In this document: positions 21,572 through 64,000 of the stretch, piece after piece
Position numbering within the stretch: the first letter of the stretch is position 1
Layout: each line of letters begins with the position of its first letter
Assembly: GCA_946699065.1 (NCBI GenBank)
Contig: CAMPDV010001076.1
Coordinates: 1 to 64,000 of the forward strand
Source: Loxodes magnus
Lineage: Eukaryota > Ciliophora > Karyorelictea > Loxodida > Loxodidae
Direction of reading: 5' to 3'
DNA: 64,000 nucleotides
Position numbers and translations under genes: made by a program
The notes under the pieces: model-generated
Databases searched by the model: none
What the model was told of the DNA's origin: nothing
What the model saw: only the letters and a program-made list of their open reading frames with translations

Positions 21572-21955
21572 TTGACGGCGAGTCTTAAGCTAGTCTCTAG
21601 CTAGAGACTCAATATCAGAAAAAGCGAGTCTTATTCTGTAGTTTGCGCCTCAGAACCTCTCCTATTCACTATGCCGTCAACTTGGATAGGAGCTTGGTGG
21701 AAAGCAAGTCATAGTTGAGGCAAAAATAAACTAAGATTTTTAACTATAAAAGATACTCAAGACTGACTTTTGTACTAGAATGATAATTCCTTAAGAATTT
21801 AAACTCCGGCCTTAGACAGAGTCATAAGAATAGAGAGAAGAAGATTTCACATTTGGGAATTAAAACAAGCAGAAAAGAGTATCAAGACTATATTATTAAA
21901 ACATTAATCCGTGGATACCCTATAATGGCAGACCCACGTTAATTAATTAATTTAT
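21572..21955 (+). mobile_element. SINE-like element C
   Basis: About 384 bp starting ATTGACGGCGAGTC and ending with the hairpin CGTGGATACC...GACCCACG and tail TTAATTAATTAATTTATTTA. It is less AT-rich than its flanks and has no coding domain. Internally it carries the near-palindrome CTAGTCTCTAGCTAGAGACT at about 21,590. The 3' end resembles that of LINE-2, suggesting mobilisation by that LINE family. It inserted into the coiled-coil gene next to SINE-D. A 25-bp AT spacer (21,547-21,571) separates the two. Confidence 0.65.
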
Positions 21956-23338
21956 TTATCGTATTATCTGTTCACTTTCTCTTTCATTTTTACATTTAAT
22001 ATTGCGTTTAGCTGGAGGAATTTAAATTCCATATTTTTCATGTTTTCTTTTGCAAGAACTTGATTATTTAATAACAGTGCGATTCTAGTTTTCAATGTAA
22101 TTAATGTTTGCTTAGCTCATTTAATCTTTTTATCAAGGCTTGGTTTTTAGATTAAATAATTCTTTCATTAATTACTTATTAATTTCTTATTATTTTCTTA
22201 AGTTTTACTCAAACTTTTAATTGTCACAAATGAAGTTAAATATTAGCTAATGATAGAATTACTGGAGTTTTATATAATTCTCATCAAGCAAACTTGTCTA
22301 GCAAAATTGATTATATTATTCAATTTTTATTGTACTAGATGAAGCATTTGAACATTAAACTTTAACTTATATTTTTTATCCTAACTTATATTGTCTGTTT
22401 AAGTTTGACTAATTTTATGTGAATTTACTTCCGTTTAAGTTTGCATTTCAACTTGAATTATTTTTTGTATTTGTAACTGATAAGTATAAATGATTGTATT
22501 ATTTTCTAATTCTCTTTGTTTTTATATTAATATATCTTAAATGATATTTTATTTTCATAGTAAATCTGTTTTATACATCATATATTACTTATTTCCATTT
22601 TAATATTGCTTTTCTAATTCTTTACTCAAATTAAAATTTAATTCTTTAGCATTAAACACTAATCAGCAGATTATTGATTTAAATATTAATAATTTTATAA
22701 TTAAGCTTCAGTGTTTATTTTTTATTTAATAAGCTTCTTAAAGTTCTTGTTAGATATGCTTTAATGCTTATTCTTACTATTTATATAATTCAATTTAAAC
22801 TTGCAGGAAGTTTATTTATTTATGGGCTAGTATATCACTAGATTATAAATTTTTTTGTGTTTATTTATGACTTTTAACTAGTTCTGTATAAGTAAATTAT
22901 TAATTACTAAGAGTTTATTCAATATATTTCTTTATTTCATCTGTTTAAATTAACTTTTCTTTTGAGCTATCATAATTTGTTTATATTGATTATTCATTTA
23001 TTCCAGAAATGCTTATACCAGTCTAGATAATTTAATTAATAAGGCAAATTCAGGAATTTGCTTAAACTTCTTTATCTAAAAATTATATTTAATTTGTTGC
23101 AAAATTTAACTGCTTAGACCTTATTTTTAATTATTAATACTCTTATAGATCTAACATTAGCATCTAATTTTCATTTTTGATTTCCTTTATTTTCTTAGTA
23201 ATTTTATTTATATAAGTCTTATACTATTCAAAGGTTGCTTCATAAGAACTTTTCATGACTTAAATATTTTGATTATTTTATGTAAGAATAGTGTTTAGTT
23301 TTTCTAAAGAATTGTTATTATATATAAAAAAATATAAA
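21956..23338 (-). pseudogene. coiled-coil gene, middle part
   Basis: About 460 codons on the minus strand, one main frame with Gln from TAA/TAG. Typical pieces are NSLEKLNTILTQNNQNIQ, MKSSYEATFEQYKTYINK (Met at 23,256), KEKLIQTDEIKKYIEQTL, VQIELYKQQEQALKHIQQEL, ELEKQYQNGNKQYMMYK, VEMQTQTEVNSHKISQTQTD and KEKVNRQY. Heptad-like hydrophobic spacing throughout indicates a long coiled coil. Between about 22,620 and 22,715 a neighbouring frame looks more protein-like, so there may be a pair of indels or an unrecognised small intron. Met 23,256 could be an internal Met, because coding-like sequence continues upstream. It is bounded on both sides by SINE-like insertions. Function unknown. Confidence 0.6.
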
Positions 23339-23340
23339 AT

Positions 23341-23769
23341 GGACGTCGGCCGCATCAGACAAATTAGTAAGTAATCTGGTACAGAGTATATTGCATTGCG
23401 AGTAATCTCACACTAGATGTCACAACGGGGAATGGTAGATAAGCTCCGTTGAGACATACCTAGCTTACCCCATGGGTTCTCTCTAGCAGTATGAAAGTTT
23501 GATTGACGGGCCTTCTTATTACCGACTTAATAACTATCTCTTATTTGGACCTTATTCAAGAAGACTGAAGCATTTGACTCAAGATTTTAGAATAAATTTT
23601 AATAAGCAGATTCCCTATTTGGAGAAGCTGACATGACTCATCGGACTTCCAGAATTTTAACAAGAAACATGAGAACATTTTTCTTAATATTAAATATTAA
23701 TATTGAAAGAGCTGCGCGCCAATGAGGTGCCACGCGCTCTATAATCATTTTATTTATTTGTTTATTTAT
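23341..23769 (+). mobile_element. SINE-like element, copy A
   Basis: Starts GGACGTCGGCCGCATCAGAC, about 430 bp, and ends with hairpin AAAGAGCTGCGCGCC...CACGCGCTCT (about 23,706-23,740) and a TTTA-rich tail. Copy B at 14,300-14,705 is a diverged relative in opposite orientation. The 3' hairpin is shared with SINE-D although the bodies differ, as expected for SINEs that parasitise the same LINE. It separates the first and middle parts of the minus-strand coiled-coil gene. No tRNA-type promoter boxes were found, so calling it a SINE is provisional. Confidence 0.65.
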
Positions 23770-23936
23770 CTGTTAATTTTTATATTTTAATCTTGAGTTC
23801 TTTTACTTCATATAGAAGTATTTCATTTTATTTTTCAACTTAAAGAGTATCTTAAATATTCATAATATTATTTACTGCTTTTAACTGGTTAGAGAATGAA
23901 TTATCAAAAGTATCTTACTATGTAGAGGATATTTTT
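23770..23936 (-). pseudogene. coiled-coil gene, 5' part
   Basis: Minus-strand frame reading SFSNQLKAVNNIMN, TLQVEKQNEILLYEVKEL and KIKIQKLTDK, a clear heptad pattern, running into the tail of SINE-A. The same kind of sequence resumes at 23,338 on the far side of SINE-A, so I take this as an upstream piece of the interrupted gene. The frame differs in phase from the middle part, so SINE-A would shift the frame if not removed. A possible 44-nt GT...AG intron lies at about 23,904-23,960. The true start codon was not identified. Confidence 0.45.
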
Positions 23937-24249
23937 GATACGAGTGTTGAGACTGAGGTACAAATCTAGTTTTTTTTATCTATAAATATATTTTTGAATC
24001 TTTAGAATTCTTGTTAGTTAATTTCCAGTTCTTAAGGAATTTCGAAGTAATTTTAACAGAATTCGAAGGATCTTGTTAACTGGAGATTAACTACAACTAT
24101 TTAGTAAAGCTCTTAACAAGTTTATAATATGCTCTACGGATTTGAGTTGAAATGAATCAGGATAAACTTTTAGAAAGAGTCGAGCATCTGCTTATGCTCA
24201 TTTAATTAGATGCAGCTTCTTTATTTTTAGGTAAAGAAGATTCGTCAAG
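23937..24249 (-). other. coding-like stretch between LINE-3 and the coiled-coil gene, frame undecided
   Basis: All three minus-strand frames are open under the ciliate code and two look protein-like (SLPKNKEAASNQMS in one, KVYPDSFQLKSVEHIINLL in another). It could be the C-terminus of LINE-3 or the start of the coiled-coil gene. I could not decide by eye. It contains the imperfect palindrome at 24,011-24,096. Confidence 0.3.
24011..24096. repeat. imperfect palindrome, about 36-bp arms
   Basis: Left arm TTGTTAGTTAATTTCCAGTT... (24,011-24,046) matches the reverse complement of the right arm ...TTAACTGGAGATTAACTACAA (24,062-24,096) with several mismatches around a 15-bp loop. It could be chance in coding-like AT-rich DNA, a small terminal-inverted-repeat element, or a transcript hairpin. 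Confidence 0.45.
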
Positions 24250-25260
24250 ATTTTAATCCCGTGATATTTAGAAATAATAAATTTTTTTATATTTACAATT
24301 TATTTAAAGAGTTATTTCCTATAGCTTCTTCTATGTATGGAATACAATCGCTTCCATAACCAAAATCTTGATTATAAAGAATTTTATTATTATAGATGCA
24401 TTATATGGAGTGATTCTTTTCTATATTGTTAATTTGCTTAAAATTCATGCTTGGGTTTTCTGGCATTCTAAGATTCTTGACTCCAGATGTTTTAAATATG
24501 AAATATTTTCTTATATCCAATGATCCAAATACTTAAATTCCTTCACTTTCTCTATTGCTATACCATTTTTCGTGATTATATCTTATTTTTGTCATGCATT
24601 AACATTTCATACCATTCATTTTGTTTTGTCCGTAATTTATAAATTATGGCGTTATGATCATTATTATAGTATATCAATCATATCATCTAGTTAATCTGGA
24701 TGAACAAATGGTACAATATCATCAGCATATGCTAGGGTGCCTTCATATCTTACTTCTGTTTCCAATTCCGTTTCAGTCTGTATTTTAATACCAACTTCTT
24801 TTATCCTTTAGTTCATTCAATAACTAATTTAATAATATATTGAATAATCTCCAGGGAGCAGACACATCCTTATTTAACTCCGTTTTAAGTTTCAAATTCT
24901 TCAGAAATAAGATAATTTATTCTTAATCTTATTCTCTCATCTTTATATATGATTGATAGGAAACTTTTCATTCCTTACTGTACTTAGATCTTATTCAGGA
25001 TTTTTCATAAATTTGATCAAATCACTGAATCAAATTCTTTTTAAATAAAATAAAAATGACGATAATCTCTTGATTGTTATAATAAAGTCATTCAAGTATT
25101 GTTCTTAGATAGAATATTTATTGAGAGCATAAATTAACTACTTTAAATCCGTATCACAATTCATCGTAACATCTTTACAAGTAAGGATTTGAATATTAAA
25201 TAGTCAGAGATCATGATTTTCAAAAGGAGATTTATAAGTGATATGGGAAAATAGCAAAAA
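24250..25260 (-). pseudogene. LINE-3: reverse transcriptase fragment of a third non-LTR element
   Basis: Minus strand: QQIFYLRTILEW (about 25,095-25,130), motif A region VIFI-L-FKK then after a 1-nt shift EFDSVIWSNLWKIL, where the motif A aspartate (FIDF) is replaced. Next NYLISEEFETQNGVKQGCV (motif B), and YEGTLAYADDIVPF with intact YADD at 24,718-24,729. Then KVKEFKYL and KHLESRILECQKTQAW of the thumb region, and GYGSDCIPYIEEA. TGA is Trp in VIWSNLW. Frameshifts and the missing motif A Asp make it a pseudogene. The endonuclease and C-terminal finger are not seen. It differs in sequence from LINE-1 and LINE-2. Confidence 0.8.
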
Positions 25261-25886
25261 GGGTCATATGTGTTTGATTATTGTCAGCTATATAAAGTAG
25301 GATTTCTGTTTAGGTATTTATCGAAAAAATCAACCTTTAAATTTATATTGCAGTAATATTTATATTAAACTCTACTCCTACTAAAATAAGTCCTTCTTAT
25401 TTTTATCAGGTCCTGAAATTTCTTTTTGCTTACTGGTATAGAAACTTTTTCATGTTTTATATAAATTATTTTATTGATTTTAATTTAAAAATATTATTGA
25501 ATGTAATTATTTAAATTAATGATAGCTTATAATTATCTGGAATTCTTTTGAATGTAACAAATTATAAGACATAAAAAGAAACTTTTGTTTCGAGTATTTT
25601 ATAATACATTTCATGATTTTTTTTTATTTTATTTAAAAAAGTAAAATATTTTCTGAATAAGATTTCAAATAATTTTCAAATCTTTTAGATATAAAAGAAA
25701 TATACGAAAAGACTTTATAAATATTTTATTAGGAAAAAAAGAAAATGCTAAAAAATTTTAAAAATTAAAATTAATTTGTATAGTTAAATAAACGCTAAAA
25801 ATCTTTTATCGACGATTGAAAATATATTTTTGATGTGGCGATAGTAAAAAAATAAAAAAAATTTATAAAAATGTGTAAACAAATGA
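25261..25886. other. AT-rich stretch left of the WD40 array, no gene seen
   Basis: Low-complexity A/T sequence with long poly-A/poly-T tracts and no recognisable domain on either strand. It contains no WD40 repeat remnants, so the array border at 25,887 is sharp. Confidence 0.55.
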
Positions 25887-45739
<19,853 letters not shown>

Positions 45740-48442
45740 ACTTCCCGATACGATGAACTCTGAATCACTGGATATAGCCACAGCATATACATAATTAGTG
45801 TGACCACTCATGGTCTTACAGGTACCTGTCTTGACGTCCCATAGTCTCACCGTATAATCATGACTTCCCGATACGATGAACTCTGAATCACTGGATATAG
45901 CCACAGATCATACCTAATGTGTGTGACCACTCATGGTCTTACAGGTACCTGTCTTGACGTCCCATAGTCTCACCGTCTAATCTGCACTTCCCGATACGAT
46001 GAACTCTGAATCACTGGATATAGCCACAGCATATACATAACTAGTGTGACCACTCATGGTCTTACAGGTACCTGTCTTGACGTCCCATAGTCTCACCGTA
46101 TAATCTACACTTCCCGATACGATGAACTCTGAATTACTGGATATAGCCACAGCATATACATAACTAGTCTGACCACTCATGGTCTTACAGGTACCTGTCT
46201 TGACGTCCCATAGTCTCACCGTATAATCTGCACTTCCCGATACGATGAACTCTGAATCACTGGATATAGCCACAGCATATACATAACTAGTGTGACCACT
46301 CATGGTCTTACAGGTACCTGTCTTGACGTCCCATTGTCTCACCGTATTATCTGACTTCCCGATACGATGAACTCTGAATCACTGGATATAGCCACAGCAT
46401 ATACATAACTAGTGAGACCACTCATGGTCTTACAGGTACCTGTCTTGACGTCCCATAGTCTCACCGTATAATCATGACTTCCCGATACGATGAACTCTGA
46501 ATCACTGGATATAGCCACAGCATATACATAATTAGTGTGACCACTCATGGTCTTACAGGTACCTGTCTTGACGTCCCATAGTCTTACCGTATAATCATGA
46601 CTTCCCGATACGATGAACTCTGAATCACTGGATATAGCCACAGCATATACAGAACTAGTGTGACCACTCATGGTCTTACAGGTACCTGTCTTGACGTCCC
46701 ATAGTCTCACCGTCTAATCTGCACTTCCCGATACGATGAACTCTGAATCACTGGATATAGCCACAGATCATACATTACTAGTGTGACCACTCATGGTCTT
46801 ACAGGTACCTGTCTTGACGTCCCATAGTCTCACCGTCTTATCATAACTTCCAGATACGATGAACTCTGAATTACTGGATATAGCCACAGCACATACATAA
46901 TTAGTGTGACCACTCATGGTCTTACAGCTACCTGTCTTGACGTCCCATAGTCTAACCGTCTTATCTACACTTCCCGATACGATGAACTCTGAATCACTGG
47001 ATATAGCCACAGATCATACATAATGTGTGTGACCACTCATGGTCTTACAGGTACCTGTCTTGACGTCCCATAGTCTAACCGTCTTATCTACACTTCCCGA
47101 TACGATGAACTCTGAATCACTGGATATAGCCACAGCATATACAGAACTAGTCTGACCACTCATGGTCTTACAGGTACCTGTCTTGACGTCCCATAGTCTC
47201 ACCGTCTTATCTACACTTCCCGATACGATGAACTCTGAATCACTGGATATAGCCACAGCATATACAGAACTAGTCTGACCACTCTTGGTCTTACAGGTAC
47301 CTGTCTTGACGTCCCATAGTCTCACCGTCTTATCTCTACTTCCAGATACGATGAACTCTGAATTACTGGATATAGCCACAGATCATACCTAATTTGTGTG
47401 ACCACTCATGGTCTTACAGCTACCTGTCTTGACGTCCCATAGTCTAACCGTATAATCATGACTTCCCGATACGATGAACTCTGAATTACTGGATATAGCC
47501 ACAGCATATACATAACTAGTGAGACCACTCATGGTCTTACAGGTACCTGTCTTGACGTCCCATAGTCTTACCGTATAATCATGACTTCCCGATACGATGA
47601 ACTCTGAATCACTGGATATAGCCACAGATCATACATAACTAGTGTGACCACTCATGGTCTTACAGGTACCTGTCTTGACGTCCCATAGTCTCACCGTCTA
47701 ATCTGCACTTCCCGATACGATGAACTCTGAATCACTGGATATAGCCACAGATCATACATAACTAGTGTGACCACTCATGGTCTTACAGGTACCTGTCTTG
47801 ACGTCCCATAGTCTCACCGTATTATCTGACTTCCCGATACGATGAACTCTGAATCACTGGATATAGCCACAGCATATACATAATTAGTGTGACCACTCAT
47901 GGTCTTACAGGTACCTGTCTTGACGTCCCATAGTCTCACCGTATAATCATGACTTCCCGATACGATGAACTCTGAATCACTGGATATAGCCACAGATCAT
48001 ACCTAATGTGTGTGACCACTCATGGTCTTACAGGTACCTGTCTTGACGTCCCATAGTCTCACCGTCTAATCTGCACTTCCCGATACGATGAACTCTGAAT
48101 CACTGGATATAGCCACAGCATATACATAACTAGTGTGACCACTCATGGTCTTACAGGTACCTGTCTTGACGTCCCATAGTCTCACCGTATAATCTACACT
48201 TCCCGATACGATGAACTCTGAATTACTGGATATAGCCACAGCATATACATAACTAGTCTGACCACTCATGGTCTTACAGGTACCTGTCTTGACGTCCCAT
48301 AGTCTCACCGTATAATCTGCACTTCCCGATACGATGAACTCTGAATCACTGGATATAGCCACAGCATATACATAACTAGTGTGACCACTCATGGTCTTAC
48401 AGGTACCTGTCTTGACGTCCCATTGTCTCACCGTATTATCTG
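45740..48442 (-). pseudogene. WD40 array segment with three frame breaks
   Basis: About 22 units in which the same one-base deletion (unit text TCTGACTT where others have TCTGCACTT) occurs at 46,353, 47,828 and 48,442, besides the one at 45,739 that bounds the segment on the left. Each changes the frame so that a blade ends SGS-QIIR and the following sequence is out of frame. Three such deletions in a row return to the original frame, but the intervening sequence is not WD40. Part of the 17-unit duplication described separately. Confidence 0.5.
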
Positions 48443-52008
<3,566 letters not shown>

Positions 52009-52253
52009 ACTTCCCGATACGATGAACTCTGAATCACTGGATATAGCCACAGCATATACATAACTAGTGTGACCACTCATGGTCTTACAGGTACCTGTCT
52101 TGACGTCCCATAGTCTCACCGTATAATCTGCACTTCCCGATACGATGAACTCTGAATCACTGGATATAGCCACAGCATATACATAACTAGTGTGACCACT
52201 CATGGTCTTACAGGTACCTGTCTTGACGTCCCATAGTCTCACCGTATTATCTG

Positions 52254-60739
<8,486 letters not shown>

Positions 60740-62335
60740 ACTTCCCGATACGATGAACTCTGAATCACTGGATATAGCAACAGATCATACATAACTAGTG
60801 TGACCACTCATGGTCTTACAGGTACCTGTCTTGACGTCCCATAGTCTCACCGTATAATCATGACTTCCCGATACGATGAACTCTGAATTACTGGATATAG
60901 CCACAGCACATACATAACTAGTGAGACCACTCATGGTCTTACAGGTACCTGTCTTGACGTCCCATAGTCTCACCGTATAATCATGACTTCCCGATACGAT
61001 GAACTCTGAATTACTGGATATAGCCACAGCACATACATAACTAGTGAGACCACTCATGGTCTTACAGGTACCTGTCTTGACGTCCCATAGTCTCACCGTA
61101 TAATCATGACTTCCCGATACGATGAACTCTGAATCACTGGATATAGCCACAGCATATACATAATTAGTGTGACCACTCATGGTCTTACAGGTACCTGTCT
61201 TGACGTCCCATAGTCTCACCGTATAATCATGACTTCCCGATACGATGAACTCTGAATCACTGGATATAGCCACAGATCATACAGAACTAGTGTGACCACT
61301 CATGGTCTTACAGGTACCTGTCTTGACGTCCCATAGTCTCACCGTCTAATCTGCACTTCCCGATACGATGAACTCTGAATCACTGGATATAGCCACAGCA
61401 TATACATAACTAGTGTGACCACTCATGGTCTTACAGGTACCTGTCTTGACGTCCCATAGTCTCACCGTATTATCTGACTTCCCGATACGATGAACTCTGA
61501 ATCACTGGATATAGCCACAGCATATACATAATTAGTGTGACCACTCATGGTCTTACAGGTACCTGTCTTGACGTGCCATAGTCTCACCGTATAATCATGA
61601 CTTCCCGATACGATGAACTCTGAATCACTGGATATAGCCACAGCATATACATAATTAGTGTGACCACTCATGGTCTTACAGGTACCTGTCTTGACGTCCC
61701 ATAGTCTCACCGTATAATCATGACTTCCCGATACGATGAACTCTGAATCACTGGATATAGCCACAGCATATACATAACTAGTGTGACCACTCATGGTCTT
61801 ACAGGTACCTGTCTTGACGTCCCATAGTCTCACCGTCTAATCTGCACTTCCCGATACGATGAACTCTGAATCACTGGATATAGCCACAGCATATACATAA
61901 CTAGTGTGACCACTCATGGTCTTACAGGTACCTGTCTTGACGTCCCATAGTCTCACCGTATTATCTGACTTCCCGATACGATGAACTCTGAATCACTGGA
62001 TATAGCCACAGCATATACATAACTAGTGAGACCACTCATGGTCTTACAGGTACCTGTCTTGACGTCCCATAGTCTCACCGTATAATCATGACTTCCCGAT
62101 ACGATGAACTCTGAATCACTGGATATAGCCACAGCATATACATAATTAGTGTGACCACTCATGGTCTTACAGGTACCTGTCTTGACGTCCCATAGTCTCA
62201 CCGTATAATCATGACTTCCCGATACGATGAACTCTGAATCACTGGATATAGCCACAGCGAATACATAATGTGTGCGACCACTCATGGTCTTACAGGTACC
62301 TGTCTTGACGTCCCATAGTCTCACCGTATTATCTG
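60740..62335 (-). pseudogene. WD40 array segment with closely spaced frame breaks
   Basis: About 13 units containing deletion-bearing copies at 61,476, 61,967 and 62,335, with another at 60,739. The deletion is identical each time and lies in the same local context, a unit with GTATTATCTGACTTCC next to a unit with GCACTTCC and TAG at residue 25. This points to copying of one damaged unit by repeat exchange. Confidence 0.45.

Positions 62336-64000
<1,665 letters not shown>

Noticed and set aside
14300..23769. tRNA-derived promoters (A and B boxes) or self-cleaving ribozymes in the SINE-like elements
   Set aside because: No convincing match to B-box GGTTCGANNCC or to hammerhead core CTGATGA...GAAA was found by eye.

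Overview
The window looks like nuclear DNA of a ciliate that has reassigned all three stop codons. In genes readable across conserved domains, TAA and TAG stand where glutamine is expected (for example the QFGF motif of a reverse transcriptase at 17,603). TGA stands where tryptophan is expected (the ETW motif of a LINE endonuclease at 16,022, the IRIW strand of a WD40 blade at 11,882), while the three genes whose ends I can see finish on TGA. That is the karyorelict (Loxodes-like) nuclear code, NCBI table 27; the Condylostoma code, table 28, is the alternative. The DNA is AT-rich outside the repeats. Conventional stop-to-stop ORFs are therefore misleading here: the real genes look broken under the standard code, and noncoding AT-rich DNA looks open under the right one.

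Layout. 1-9,109 is an 80-bp satellite of about 114 units. 9,110-11,546 is T-rich/AT-rich sequence with a diverged dispersed repeat, a 21-bp minisatellite and a 57-bp degenerate tandem repeat. 11,547-13,903 (minus) is an apparently intact gene with one 29-nt intron, encoding a 775-residue protein: RING-type zinc finger, Q-rich coiled coil, pentapeptide repeats and exactly seven WD40 blades, the layout of a RING/coiled-coil/WD40 ubiquitin ligase. 14,300-25,260 is a transposon-rich patch: one long decayed LINE (LINE-1, 15.6-19.5 kb), the 3' end of a second LINE (LINE-2, 19.5-20.7 kb), a minus-strand fragment of a third (LINE-3, 24.25-25.26 kb), and five short SINE-like copies of three kinds (A/B, C, D). 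Several short copies sit inside a minus-strand coiled-coil gene, cutting it into pieces at 23.94-23.77, 23.34-21.96 and 21.18-20.74 kb.

From 25,887 to the right edge (38.1 kb) the window is a single tandem array of about 310 copies of a 123-bp unit. Each unit encodes one 41-residue WD40 blade on the minus strand and is nearly identical in DNA to blades 1-4 of the RING-WD40 gene. The first 160 units (25,951-45,631) hold the 123-bp register exactly. From 45.7 kb rightwards ten units carry the same single-base deletion. Differences between units concentrate at a few codons: residues 2, 4, 5, 7, 8, 23 and 25 of the blade, which are top-face contact positions of a propeller. The framework codon at Val27 varies only silently. 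This pattern recalls the internally homogenised, hypervariable WD40 arrays of fungal HET-E/HET-D allorecognition proteins.

My best reading of the exciting part is a family of recognition-type WD40 repeats that spreads and exchanges between a RING-linked gene and a giant array. Whether the array is one huge gene, several genes or a coding-derived satellite cannot be settled from this window, because both the array and its upstream end run off the right edge. All domain calls were made by reading translations by eye; no searches were run.
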